A stretch of DNA of 64,000 nt from Bartonella sp. JB63 (GCF_002022665.1 NZ_CP019788.1:1323501-1387500), one strand, 5' to 3'; positions 1 to 8,392 are shown, counted from the first letter of the stretch. A program made the numbers and translations. Notes: a model not told the origin generated them from the letters alone.

Positions 1-2
1 CC

Positions 3-575
3 GATCTTATTGATCATAAAATTCCTCTCGATTTGCTCACCAACAAACTCAAAGCTCTTAATCCTACAGCGCAAATTATCAACTCCCATTCTGATCAATG
101 TAAACCACATGAATTAATAAACAAAATAATTTTGAATGAAAAAGGAGATAATATAGAGATAAAAAAATGGCTCCCCACTGTTCCACATAATCATTCTCAT
201 TACCAAAACTTTCGCGCCTTTTCATTAGACTATAATGAACCGATTCACTCCACTACGTTAGAAGCTTTCCTAGATCTCCTAAAAGATCTTTATGGTGAAA
301 AATTACTCCGTGTAAAAGCACTTATCGCATTGCACGATAATCCACATAGTCCACTTGTTCTTCATGGTGTACAAACATTTTTTCATCCACCAATAAGGCT
401 TCCGACATGGCCAGAAGAAATCACAAAAACTCGTTTTGTCATTATTACTAATGGCGTTGAAAAAGAAGCAATACAAAAATTGTTTGATGCTTGTTTAAAT
501 AACCCAGCAATAGATACTCCAGACAAAGCTGCTATGTTAAATAACCCTTTAATTATTCCAGGAGTAAAATTTTAA
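3..575 (+). CDS. CobW/G3E-family GTPase, C-terminal part (5' end outside window)
   Basis: The reading frame is already open at base 3 and ends at the TAA at 573-575, so only the last 190 residues are present. The first residues (DLIDHKIP...ALNPTA) fit the part of CobW/COG0523 proteins just after the NKxD guanine-binding motif. A short His-rich linker (HNHSHY) follows, and then the CobW C-terminal domain with its SLDYNEPI...LHGVQTFFHPP pattern. Family members are metal chaperone GTPases, commonly linked to zinc. The P-loop lies upstream of the window, so GTP binding cannot be checked here. The family call is firm; the metal is not known. Confidence 0.85.
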   Translation, partial: DLIDHKIPLDLLTNKLKALNPTAQIINSHSDQCKPHELINKIILNEKGDNIEIKKWLPTVPHNHSHYQNFRAFSLDYNEPIHSTTLEAFLDLLKDLYGEKLLRVKALIALHDNPHSPLVLHGVQTFFHPPIRLPTWPEEITKTRFVIITNGVEKEAIQKLFDACLNNPAIDTPDKAAMLNNPLIIPGVKF

Positions 576-728
576 TCTCCTTTGTCTATTAATAAATCAA
601 ACATTTGCACATCATTTATTCTCCAATATACTCATACTCCACTATTATTAAGGTTAATATATTACTATGAAAGAATTAGCAGGTCTTGTAACATACAAAA
701 ATCGTATATTTTATGATACAATTCACTG

Positions 729-1478
729 TCATAAGGCTCTAGCAACTGAAGCTTCATCAGTAAAATGATCAAAAACGTAACGTTTATTATAAACATTAAT
801 TTTGGGAGGTTTACGTTTTATTTCAAAAAAATCATAGCCTTCCTTGAGCATCTTCCAGAATTCATAATGAGGACTTGCGTGATGACGTCGCATATTAGCA
901 TTAGTCATGCGAAAAGGAAAAGCATGTAATTGAAATTCCTTTTGCCCACCTCTAAAAGCATCCCGCGCGAAAGCGTAGATTTGTGCCATATTGCTATCAT
1001 TCATTGAATAACAGCCTACAGAAGAACAAGCTCCATGAACCATAATATAGCTCCCTGTACGGCCATGAATCCGATCATAAAGATTAGGAAAACCTATATT
1101 AAAAGAAAGATAATATTTCGAATAAGGATTCATTTGATTTGCCTGAATGGTATAAAAACCTTCTGGAGCTTGAAAATCACCTTCTCGATATTTAGGACCA
1201 AGCTGACCAGACCATTTACAAATGTTATAACTCATAACAAGAAAGAATACTCCTGAACGATTTTGCTTCCAAATTTCAGCAATATTTTCTTCTTTAAAAA
1301 ATCGCATCATAATTGGTGCATACTGATCAATATCATGCATAGCCATTTTATTGAGGATTTCTCGAGGTAATGGCTGTTGAACTTTACCTTTGAAAGAAGT
1401 AGGTAATCTCTCCTGACATGCCATTAATATTCCAATTAGAATAAAAAATACCACTGAAAAAAATCTATTTAATTTCAT
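729..1478 (-). CDS. YafK-type murein L,D-transpeptidase-family lipoprotein
   Basis: A 249-residue protein starting at the ATG at 1478, which has a GGAG about 13 bases upstream. An upstream in-frame start at 1502 would add 8 residues ahead of the signal sequence and looks less likely. The N-terminus is a hydrophobic signal ending in LMAC, a plausible lipobox with Cys21. The centre carries VHGACSSVGCYSM (His148, Cys156), the YkuD-fold catalytic signature in the form seen in the YafK branch. YafK of E. coli (also called DpaA or LdtF) cuts the link between peptidoglycan and Braun lipoprotein. A role in peptidoglycan cross-link turnover at the envelope is inferred; the exact reaction is not shown by sequence. 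Confidence 0.82.
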   Translation of the reverse strand: MKLNRFFSVVFFILIGILMACQERLPTSFKGKVQQPLPREILNKMAMHDIDQYAPIMMRFFKEENIAEIWKQNRSGVFFLVMSYNICKWSGQLGPKYREGDFQAPEGFYTIQANQMNPYSKYYLSFNIGFPNLYDRIHGRTGSYIMVHGACSSVGCYSMNDSNMAQIYAFARDAFRGGQKEFQLHAFPFRMTNANMRRHHASPHYEFWKMLKEGYDFFEIKRKPPKINVYNKRYVFDHFTDEASVARAL

Positions 1479-1507
1479 TGAATAAAAAATCTCCGATAGC
1501 AAATATA

Positions 1508-2464
1508 CTAATTCAAAGAACGACCGATTTGAAGATATTTCTCCCGCCGCTCCTGTTTAATAGTTTCACCATCCTTATCAGCCATAGACTTTAAAGCATC
1601 TGAAATAATATTACCTGCTGTCTCAATGACAATCTCTTTTCCACGATGCGCTCCTCCTAAAGGCTCAGGAATAATACCATCAATAATATGTAACTTATAA
1701 AGATCTTGAGCAGTAATGCGCATATTCGTTGCCGCATCTTTTGCACGAGCAGAATCGCGCCATAAAATAGAAGCTGCTCCCTCTGGGGAAATAACCGAAT
1801 AAATCGAATGCTCCAACATATAAACTTTATTGGCTGCAGCAATTGCTATCGCTCCCCCAGAACCTCCTTCTCCAATAATAACGGAAACAACAGGAACCCG
1901 TAAGCGTAAAGTTGCTGCCGTTGATTGGGCAATTGCTTCTGCCTGTCCACGTTCCTCAGCACTCACACCAGGATAAGCACCCGCCGTATCAACAAAAGTC
2001 AGTAATGGTAATTGAAAACGATCCGCCATTTCCATAATACGCACAGCTTTACGATATCCTTCTGGCCGCGCAGAACCAAAATTATAGTGCAAACGGGTTT
2101 GGGTATCATGACCTTTTTCTTGACCTATATAAGCGATTGCTTCACCTTTAAAGCGTGCAAAACCAGCTTGAATAGCTGCATCTTCAGCGAATTTACGATC
2201 ACCTGCCAAAGGTGTAACATCAGTCAACAATTGCACTGAATAATCCATAAAATGAGGTCGATCAGGGTGACGAGCTACTTGTGTTTTTTGCCATGGTGAC
2301 AATTTTTTATAGAGATCTCGCAAAGCTGTTTGAGAACGCATTTCGAGACGCGCAATTTCATCGCTCATATCAAGACTCCCTTTTTCTTGAGCGATTTTTT
2401 TTAATTCAAGAATTTGCAGATCAAGATCAGCAACTGGTTTTTCAAAATCAAGATAATTATACAT
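1508..2464 (-). CDS. accA: Acetyl-CoA carboxylase carboxyltransferase subunit alpha
   Basis: 318 residues from the ATG at 2464; a TTG nine bases upstream is less likely to be the start. The protein has the AccA N-terminal helical region (YLDFEKPVADLDLQILELK) and the carboxyltransferase core with DTAGAYPGVSAEERGQ and IGEGGSGGAIAIAAANKV, which form the oxyanion and CoA-binding region. With AccD it transfers CO2 from carboxybiotin to acetyl-CoA, giving malonyl-CoA for fatty acid synthesis in the cytoplasm. Length is normal. It lies 78 bases downstream of xerD on the same strand, the order seen in other Rhizobiales. accD is not in the window. Confidence 0.97.
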   Translation of the reverse strand: MYNYLDFEKPVADLDLQILELKKIAQEKGSLDMSDEIARLEMRSQTALRDLYKKLSPWQKTQVARHPDRPHFMDYSVQLLTDVTPLAGDRKFAEDAAIQAGFARFKGEAIAYIGQEKGHDTQTRLHYNFGSARPEGYRKAVRIMEMADRFQLPLLTFVDTAGAYPGVSAEERGQAEAIAQSTAATLRLRVPVVSVIIGEGGSGGAIAIAAANKVYMLEHSIYSVISPEGAASILWRDSARAKDAATNMRITAQDLYKLHIIDGIIPEPLGGAHRGKEIVIETAGNIISDALKSMADKDGETIKQERREKYLQIGRSLN

Positions 2465-2542
2465 TGTACCCAACTTATTTTGTACAATTTATACACTTAT
2501 AATTTATTTTATTAAAGTCTTTTTCAAAAGATCATCTTCTCT

Positions 2543-3481
2543 TTATTTAACCTTACACTGATCAACAAGCGGATGATGCTCATTAACCAAACGATAAAGC
2601 CTAGCTTCTAATACATGTGTATAAATTTGGGTTGTAGAAATGTCGCAATGACCTAACAAATTTTGAACCACGCGTAAATCAGCACCATTTTGCAACAGAT
2701 GACTTGCAAAAGCGTGACGCAACACATGAGGAGAGAAGATTTCACTCCGTATTCCTGCTCTTTTAGCGAGATCTTTTAATCCACGGGCAACAAATTGGCG
2801 CGCAATATATCCCGTTGATGAACGAGCAGGAAAAAGATAAAAACTTGTTGCATCTTTCCCTTGATCCCGCAGAATTAACCACTGCGACAAAATTTGGCGT
2901 GCCTTCTTTGATAAAAGTACTACTCGCTCTTTTTCACCCTTACCGCGAACCAAAATAAATTGTTCTTTCCCCCGTACAGCCTGAACCGGAAGACTTACGA
3001 GTTCACTAATACGTAATCCTGTTGCATAAAGCATTTCAAGTAAGACCTGAAGACGCAAAGCACGGAAATAATCCTGGGATCCATACTCTTTTTGACTTGT
3101 CTCCAACTGTGCAAAATCAAGTAATTTTGTCACCGTATTTTCACTAATAATTTTTGGTAAAGGACGTACTTGACGAGGTGAATCAATATCACTAGAAGGA
3201 TCATCCCCTCTTAATCCTTCAGCATAAAGGAATTGGAAAAATTGACGTAAAGTTGATAAACGGCGTGCTTGTGAAGTTGCAGCACAGCCAGCAGTCTGCA
3301 TAAAAGATAAAAGATTGATCAAATCTTCTCTTTGTGCTGAAAAAAATGAAAGAGAGCGTAAAGATAATTTATTTTGCGCCCATTTTAAATCATGTTGATA
3401 AGCTAAAAGTGTACGAACAGAAGCCCCTCGCTCTACACTCATCATTTCAAGAAAATGATCTATGACAGCATCATTTTTCAT
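2543..3481 (-). CDS. xerD: Tyrosine recombinase XerD
   Basis: 312 residues, with an N-terminal SAM-like core-binding domain (about 1-105) and a C-terminal catalytic domain. The full catalytic set is visible: Arg157 in ATGLRISEL, Lys181 in RGKGEKER, His252 and Arg255 in HVLRHAFASHLL, His278 in LLGHCD and nucleophile Tyr287 in YTHV. XerD acts with XerC at dif to resolve chromosome dimers at division. XerD is chosen over XerC from the neighbour accA and the rhizobial gene order. The ATG overlaps the stop of the small membrane protein gene upstream, so the two are probably translated together. Confidence 0.95.
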   Translation of the reverse strand: MKNDAVIDHFLEMMSVERGASVRTLLAYQHDLKWAQNKLSLRSLSFFSAQREDLINLLSFMQTAGCAATSQARRLSTLRQFFQFLYAEGLRGDDPSSDIDSPRQVRPLPKIISENTVTKLLDFAQLETSQKEYGSQDYFRALRLQVLLEMLYATGLRISELVSLPVQAVRGKEQFILVRGKGEKERVVLLSKKARQILSQWLILRDQGKDATSFYLFPARSSTGYIARQFVARGLKDLAKRAGIRSEIFSPHVLRHAFASHLLQNGADLRVVQNLLGHCDISTTQIYTHVLEARLYRLVNEHHPLVDQCKVK

Positions 3482-3639
3482 TCATTTTCTTTCGAAGATG
3501 AATTTAATAAATCTAAAGGCACATGAATACGCATATCCACTGTCACTGGTTCAACATAAACTATAAGGGCAATCATAATGCTAAAAAGAGCAGCAATTAA
3601 AATGAAAAATATTATTAAAAATCGCGTTAATGTTGGCAT
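3478..3639 (-). CDS. Small conserved membrane protein upstream of xerD
   Basis: A 53-residue reading frame that begins MPTLTRFLII. It has one strongly hydrophobic segment (about residues 7-28), followed by a short polar tail (VEPVTVDMRIHVPLDLL). Its TGA overlaps the xerD ATG in an ATGA arrangement, which argues for real translation. Rhizobiales have a similar single-span protein between aroK and xerD, with the same MPTLTR start and a VEP...R[IV] tail. Here the neighbouring aroK has decayed but this gene is intact. It is probably an inner-membrane protein with a periplasmic tail. Function is unknown. Confidence 0.8.
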   Translation of the reverse strand: MPTLTRFLIIFFILIAALFSIMIALIVYVEPVTVDMRIHVPLDLLNSSSKENE

Positions 3640-3735
3640 AAACAAACTATTCCAAAAAAAATCTTAGTTTCCTATCATACTTGATAAAGATTAACAGGTC
3701 TTGACTTTAAGAAAGATAAATATCGAAATAAAATC

Positions 3736-4352
3736 ATGAAAAATAATCATTCTACAAATATCCCCATGACACAAATAAAAAATCAACCCTTATCGTGTCT
3801 TAATCAATGAGTAATCATTTTTGTCGGTCCCATAAGTAGTATGATAAATCAGTCATTGGAAAATATGTCACCACCATGCTTAATTTACCTTTTTATGATT
3901 CTAATCAAGAAATTGAAAAAGCAGCACATAATGACAAATTCCGAATTTTTTGAAATTTATGGAGAAACAGAGTTTCGATCTTTTAAATAACGCATCATTT
4001 TAAAGATCCTCAAAAAAAACTCTCTCATTTTAGGAAAAGGTGGAGAAGCTTATATAAAGCAAAATATCCAGAAAACCATTCGTCAAAATAGGATATCAAT
4101 ATGGCTTAAAGCAGATTTCGATATTCTCATTGAACGTGTTTTAAAGCGTCCTACTCGACCATTTCTTCAGAAAAAAAACCCAGAAATTATGCAATAATTC
4201 ATACAATAAAATTACCCTATCTATGCAAAAGCAAATTTAACGACTAACAATCACAGCAAAAAGTAGTACAAAATGTTGCACCAAATACCGTTTTAAATTC
4301 TCTGACACAAAAAATTAATGAAAACGCTTTAATAAATGTTTATAATGATTGA
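3736..4352 (+). pseudogene. aroK: Shikimate kinase remnant (aroK pseudogene)
   Basis: Conceptual translation across frames recovers shikimate kinase over nearly its full length (about 205 codons). From 3811 the remnant reads VIIFVG, where the P-loop should follow. It continues LPFYDSNQEIEKAA (shikimate-binding region), FFEIYGETEFRSF, GKGGEAY in place of the GGG loop, SIWLKADFDILIERV and YPIYAKANLTT. In-frame stops occur at 3808-3810, 3988-3990, 4195-4197, 4207-4209 and 4264-4266. Reading-frame shifts occur near 3875, 3940 and after 4266. The Walker A residues have become GPISSMIN, so the nucleotide-binding Lys is gone. The gene is clearly dead. Its place next to the small protein and xerD matches the ancestral aroK locus; aroB does not follow. 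Confidence 0.9.
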
Positions 4353-4392
4353 TTAATATTGGCGCTTTCGTTATAAAATTAAATGTGATTGG

Positions 4393-4701
4393 GTCTGCGT
4401 AGCTCAGTGGGATAGAGCACAGGATTCCTAAAGAATTGGGCACTTTCAGGAGAAATCCTAAAAGTGAATCTGCTCAAATTCGGGGAAAACTTCACAGGAA
4501 TTTGTATGTCAATCCCGAGCCAAGTCTCTTTATTAAATAAAGAGAAAGGTGTAGAGACTGAACGGGCAGCACCTAAGAAGAACAAGCTTTAAGGTGAAGA
4601 GACAGTCCAGACCACAAACGGTTTTTCTAACAAAGCTGGCGGTGAAAATCGAAGTGGTATGAATCCTGGGGTCGTAGGTTCGAATCCTGCCGTAGACACC
4701 A
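4393..4701 (+). tRNA. tRNA-Arg(CCU), split by a group I intron
   Basis: Exon 1 is 4393-4429 and exon 2 is 4662-4701. Joined, they fold into a standard cloverleaf. The acceptor stem is GTCTGCG/CGTAGAC with one G-U pair. The D arm is GCTC...GAGC, the anticodon stem CAGGA/TCCTG, and the anticodon loop TTCCTAA (anticodon CCU). The variable loop has 5 bases, the T arm is GTAGG/CCTGC with loop TTCGAAT, the discriminator is A, and CCA is encoded at 4699-4701. The intron sits directly after the third anticodon base. The tRNA decodes AGG. The mliC-like gene starts 37 bases downstream, so the two may share a transcript. Confidence 0.95.
4430..4661 (+). other. Group I self-splicing intron (IC3-like) in tRNA-Arg(CCU)
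   Basis: 232 nt with the landmarks of the Azoarcus-type tRNA introns. Exon CCU pairs with GGG at 4438-4440, giving the U-G pair at the 5' splice site. P2 is CACTTT/AAAGTG plus AGGA/TCCT closed by a GAAA tetraloop (4441-4466). A CAAATTCGG element follows, then GAGCCAAG near 4527. P7 is GACTG (4556-4560) with CAGTC (4603-4607). P8 is CACCT (4570-4574) with AGGTG (4592-4596). The last base is G4661. The Azoarcus tRNA-Ile intron, as I recall it, has GACTA/TAGTC in P7, so the change here is compensatory. No homing endonuclease is encoded. Group I introns in alphaproteobacterial tRNA-Arg(CCU) are established (Agrobacterium). Confidence 0.93.
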
Positions 4702-4738
4702 TCACATAAATTACAATTTCTATTTTGGATGAATCATC

Positions 4739-5104
4739 ATGAAAAAATTCTACTTAAGTTTATTACTCTTCAACCCGATCACTGCTTTTGCTGGCTCACT
4801 AGTCATCGATGTACCAGATGTGCCAGAACCTATGATAGAAAACGTTGTTTATCAATGTGATACTGGAGCGATTAAAGAAAAAATCGAAGCAACCTATCTC
4901 AATGCTGGGAATATTTCGTTAGTTGATTTCAAATGGAAAGGCGAACACATTGTCGCTGCAAATGTTATTGCTGCTTCAGGATCAAAATATGCAGGAGCAC
5001 AGTATATTTGGTGGGTATCTAAAAACGAAGTTACATTCGTTGATCTTATTAATGATCCAGAAGAAAAGAAACCTATTTTCTGTAAAGTAGAAGAAAAGAA
5101 ATAA
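4739..5104 (+). CDS. MliC-like periplasmic lysozyme inhibitor protein
   Basis: 121 residues with a clear Sec signal peptide (KKFYLSLLLFNPITAFA, cleavage expected before GS). The mature part has VVYQCDTG near residue 39 and the ASGSKYAGAQYIWWVSKNEV block, ending with a Cys near the C-terminus. This matches the MliC/PliC fold, in which an ASGxKY loop blocks the active site of C-type lysozyme and two Cys form a disulfide. There is no lipobox, so it is probably soluble in the periplasm. The gene lies directly downstream of the split tRNA-Arg. Inhibition of host lysozyme is inferred from the family. Confidence 0.75.
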   Translation: MKKFYLSLLLFNPITAFAGSLVIDVPDVPEPMIENVVYQCDTGAIKEKIEATYLNAGNISLVDFKWKGEHIVAANVIAASGSKYAGAQYIWWVSKNEVTFVDLINDPEEKKPIFCKVEEKK

Positions 5105-5322
5105 GCTCTTGCTAATTAGTTCTATATTCGTTTGAATTTTATGATTTCTTTTTTTTCTTATGGAATAAAAGAGAAAGTGATTTTTTTTAAAAAATCTTCT
5201 AATTGTTCTTGATGAACTGCTGTTTGTGACAGTAGGAGAGAAGTTACTTGTGCTGTCATAAACAAAAAATCATCAACAATATTTCGTGAATACAAATTAA
5301 AGCTTTTTACCTTTTATATTCT

Positions 5323-5811
5323 TTACTCCTTGAAAAAGCTAGAAAAGCATTGCTTGCGAGGTCCATGAAAAGGTTGATAACTATTATCATTTTGATTATA
5401 AGAAAGATAACGAGCCTTACAATAATCAATATGGCCCTTTACGCTCCACAATTCTTTTTTCTCTAAAGAGGAAAAAACAGTAGGGTTGTATTTTTGGGTT
5501 GATATAGCATTTAGGGGCGTATCTTTTACATCTGAATATGTATATACAACAAATGCTTTTTCAGGATACCACCAGCCATCACTATATTTGCGATAACCAT
5601 GTCGATAATGGCGATAACCTTTAAAACCATTCAATTCCTTACGACCAGTAACAATCAAAAGAGCTCGATTATCTTGAACAGAAAGCTGATCAACTGCTTT
5701 TGCCTCAGTGCCATTATTGTACACTATATTAGAAATATTGGGTGTTATAATGAAAATACTGACAATCGTTACAATGGACAAAATGTAACATAAACTTTTA
5801 ATGATAGACAT
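5323..5811 (-). CDS. BA14K-like secreted protein
   Basis: 162 residues from the ATG at 5811; an ATG at 5823 would add four residues. One N-terminal hydrophobic segment (about 3-28) acts as signal or anchor. The C-terminal half has HYRHGYRKYSDGWWYPEKAF, then HIDYCKARYLSYNQNDNSYQPFHGPRKQC. This is the BA14K signature, named for the Brucella 14-kDa immunoreactive protein with lectin-like properties: two Cys flanking a YxSYN...Y..G.R motif. Envelope exposure is likely. The central region is shorter and less regular than usual. No partner gene is apparent. Confidence 0.75.
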   Translation of the reverse strand: MSIIKSLCYILSIVTIVSIFIITPNISNIVYNNGTEAKAVDQLSVQDNRALLIVTGRKELNGFKGYRHYRHGYRKYSDGWWYPEKAFVVYTYSDVKDTPLNAISTQKYNPTVFSSLEKKELWSVKGHIDYCKARYLSYNQNDNSYQPFHGPRKQCFSSFFKE

Positions 5812-5975
5812 AACACATCTCAAAACAACTTAATAGAAACGAATTACAGAAAGTCTTTTTACTGAAAAACAAAAATAGATTTTCTCACTACCATTTTTTC
5901 TTGAGACATTCTGTTGCTATATGTACTAAACGTTAATATGAATAATAAGATCCTTCAAAAGAGAACAGATAACAA

Positions 5976-7073
5976 ATGATTGGAACTCCTTATTATCTTA
6001 TTGATAAACCTAAACTCATAAAAAATATGAAGACTATTACCCACTTACGAGCAATATCAGGAGTGAAAATTTTACTCGCTTTAAAGTGCTTTGCAACATG
6101 GAGTCTCTTTGATATTATGTCCCATTATATGGATGGTACCACATCATCATCCCTTTATGAACTTCGTTTAGGAAAAGAAAAATTTGGTAAAGAAACCCAT
6201 GCCTATTCAGTTGCATGGGCAGATAATGAAATTGACGAAGCTTGTGGTTATGCAGATAAAATTATTTTTAATTCAATTCAACAACTGAAACGTTTTGCTA
6301 ACGCTACAAAAACTATTCAACGAGGCTTAAGATTGAATCCAGGGATCAGTGCATCAAATTTTGATCTTGCAAATCCTTCTCGTCCTTTTAGCCGTTTAGG
6401 AGAAACTAATCAGAATGCTATTAAAGAAGTCTTACCCCTTATTAACGGTTTGATGATCCATAATAATTGCGAAAACAGTGATTTTAATCTTTTTAATCAA
6501 ATGCTTAACCAAATTGAAGAAAAATTTAAAGAACTTTTCATCGAAGTTGATTGGGTTAGTCTCGGTGGAGGAATTCATTTTACTGCTGAAAATTATCCTT
6601 TAGAAGATTTAGCAGAACGTTTAAAATGTTTTTCTCAAACCTACGGCGTAACTGTTTTTCTAGAACCAGGAGAAGCCGCTATTACCAAAAGTACTACATT
6701 AGAAGTTAGCGTTCTTGACACATTATATAATAAAAAAAATCTTGCTATTGTTGATAGCTCAGTTGAATCACATATGCTTGATCTTTTAATCTATCGTGAA
6801 AATGCTAAATTAGAGCCAAATCACGGTCCTTATGAGATTATGGTTTGCGGTAAATCCTGTCTTGCTGGAGATATTTTTGGAACATTTCAATTTCCTGAAC
6901 CCCTGAAAATAGGTGACAAATTATCCTTTCAAGATGCTGCAGGATACACAATGGTTAAAAAAAATTGGTTTAATGGCGTTGCAATGCCTGCCATTGTCAT
7001 TAAAGAATGTAATGGGACTTTAAAACTTCAACGTCAATTTAGCTATAATGATTACAAAAACAGCCTTTCATAA
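5976..7073 (+). CDS. nspC: Carboxy(nor)spermidine decarboxylase
   Basis: 365 residues of the fold-III (alanine racemase/ornithine decarboxylase-like) PLP decarboxylases. The PLP Lys is expected at Lys37 in LLALKCFATW. SLGGGIHF, FLEPGEAA and the C-terminal YEIMVCGKSCLAGDIFG specificity region are typical of NspC. It decarboxylates carboxyspermidine or carboxynorspermidine, the last step of the aspartate-semialdehyde route to triamines. Length is normal. It is followed 56 bases downstream by the dehydrogenase that makes its substrate, so the two form a pathway unit. In alphaproteobacteria the product is usually spermidine; that is inferred from the family. Confidence 0.93.
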   Translation: MIGTPYYLIDKPKLIKNMKTITHLRAISGVKILLALKCFATWSLFDIMSHYMDGTTSSSLYELRLGKEKFGKETHAYSVAWADNEIDEACGYADKIIFNSIQQLKRFANATKTIQRGLRLNPGISASNFDLANPSRPFSRLGETNQNAIKEVLPLINGLMIHNNCENSDFNLFNQMLNQIEEKFKELFIEVDWVSLGGGIHFTAENYPLEDLAERLKCFSQTYGVTVFLEPGEAAITKSTTLEVSVLDTLYNKKNLAIVDSSVESHMLDLLIYRENAKLEPNHGPYEIMVCGKSCLAGDIFGTFQFPEPLKIGDKLSFQDAAGYTMVKKNWFNGVAMPAIVIKECNGTLKLQRQFSYNDYKNSLS

Positions 7074-7129
7074 CAAACATAACAAATAAAAATCATCATG
7101 CAGCAGTATTAAAAGGAGATGAATCCAAA

Positions 7130-8380
7130 ATGAAAAAAAACGTTCTCATTATTGGTGCTGGCGGTGTTGCACAAGTTGTTGCTCATAAATGTGCCCAAAA
7201 CAATGATCTTCTTGGTGAAATTCATATCGCTTCACGAACACAAAAAAAATGTGACGCAATCATTGCTTCCATTCAAGAAAAAAAAGCTACAAAGGTGGAA
7301 GGCATTATCAAAAGTCATGCACTCAATGCAATGGATGTTGAAAAAATTATCAAACTTATTCAAAAGACAAAATGCGAAATCGTTATCAATGTTGGTTCCT
7401 CTTTTCTTAATATGTCTGTTCTTTCAGCTTGTATTGAAACCAAATGCGCTTATATCGATACAGCGATTCATGAAGACCCTTTGAAAATTTGTGAAACACC
7501 CCCTTGGTATGGCAATTATGAATGGCCCAGACGTCAGGAATGCGAAAAAGCTGGTATCACTGCTATTTTAGGAGCAGGTTTTGATCCTGGTGTTGTTAAT
7601 GCTTATGCAGCATTAGCACGCGATAGTTATTTCGATACAATTACCGATATTGATATTATTGATATCAATGCCGGAAGTCATGGACGTTGGTTTGCCACAA
7701 ATTTTGATCCAGAAATTAACTTTCGGGAATTCACAGGACAAGTGTGGTCATGGCAAAATAAACAATGGACTTCTAACCAAATGTTTGAAATTAGTCATGA
7801 ATGGGATTTACCGGTTGTTGGAAAACAAAAGGCTTACATGACAGGACACGATGAAATACATTCCTTATCCAAAAATCTTGATGTTCCCAATATTCGTTTT
7901 TGGATGGGTTTCAGTGAACATTACATTACTGTCTTTACCGTTCTCAAAAATCTTGGACTCTTATCCGAACAGCCTATCAGAACAGCAGAAGGTCAAGAAG
8001 TTGTTCCTTTGAAAGTTGTGAAAGCTGTTTTACCTGATCCAGCCTCTTTAGCACCAAATTATAAAGGAAAAACTTGTATTGGAAATTTTTTTAAAGGTAC
8101 AAAAAATGGAAATTCAAAAGAAGTTTTTATCTATAATATAGCTGATCACAAACAAGCTTTTAATGAAACTGGTGCACAGGGAATTTCTTATACAGCTGGA
8201 GTACCTGCTGCTGCTGCTGCTATTCTTATTGCTATTGGCTCATGGGATGTTAAAACGATGGTGAATGTAGAAGAACTACCACCACATCCTTTCCTAAAAT
8301 ATCTCGATCATATGGGACTTCCAACCTATGTAAGAGAACAGCAGAAAGATAAAAATTACAGTTTTAATTTACTCATATAA
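7130..8380 (+). CDS. Carboxyspermidine dehydrogenase (saccharopine dehydrogenase-like)
   Basis: 416 residues with an AAGGAG site 13 bases before the ATG. An N-terminal Rossmann motif (VLIIGAGGVAQVVAHKCAQ) binds NADPH. The fold continues as in saccharopine dehydrogenase family proteins, with GAGFDPGVVNAYAALA and a C-terminal YTAGVPAAAAAILIA helix. Members next to nspC condense aspartate semialdehyde with a diamine (putrescine or diaminopropane) and reduce the Schiff base to the carboxy-triamine. The arrangement dehydrogenase plus decarboxylase replaces the SAM-dependent SpeD/SpeE route, and neither of those genes is in this window. Diamine specificity cannot be read from the sequence. Confidence 0.9.
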   Translation: MKKNVLIIGAGGVAQVVAHKCAQNNDLLGEIHIASRTQKKCDAIIASIQEKKATKVEGIIKSHALNAMDVEKIIKLIQKTKCEIVINVGSSFLNMSVLSACIETKCAYIDTAIHEDPLKICETPPWYGNYEWPRRQECEKAGITAILGAGFDPGVVNAYAALARDSYFDTITDIDIIDINAGSHGRWFATNFDPEINFREFTGQVWSWQNKQWTSNQMFEISHEWDLPVVGKQKAYMTGHDEIHSLSKNLDVPNIRFWMGFSEHYITVFTVLKNLGLLSEQPIRTAEGQEVVPLKVVKAVLPDPASLAPNYKGKTCIGNFFKGTKNGNSKEVFIYNIADHKQAFNETGAQGISYTAGVPAAAAAILIAIGSWDVKTMVNVEELPPHPFLKYLDHMGLPTYVREQQKDKNYSFNLLI

Positions 8381-8392
8381 CCGAAATACAAT

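Noticed and set aside
667..768. 33-codon plus-strand frame between the CobW-type gene and the YafK-type gene
   Set aside because: It runs into the 3' end of the opposite-strand gene and has no recognisable similarity.
4379..4585. 68-codon minus-strand reading frame
   Set aside because: It lies across tRNA exon 1 and the group I intron, whose conserved RNA elements explain the sequence.
5158..5259. 33-codon minus-strand frame after the BA14K-like gene
   Set aside because: No ribosome-binding site and no recognised similarity; too short to support, although the translated sequence is not low in complexity.
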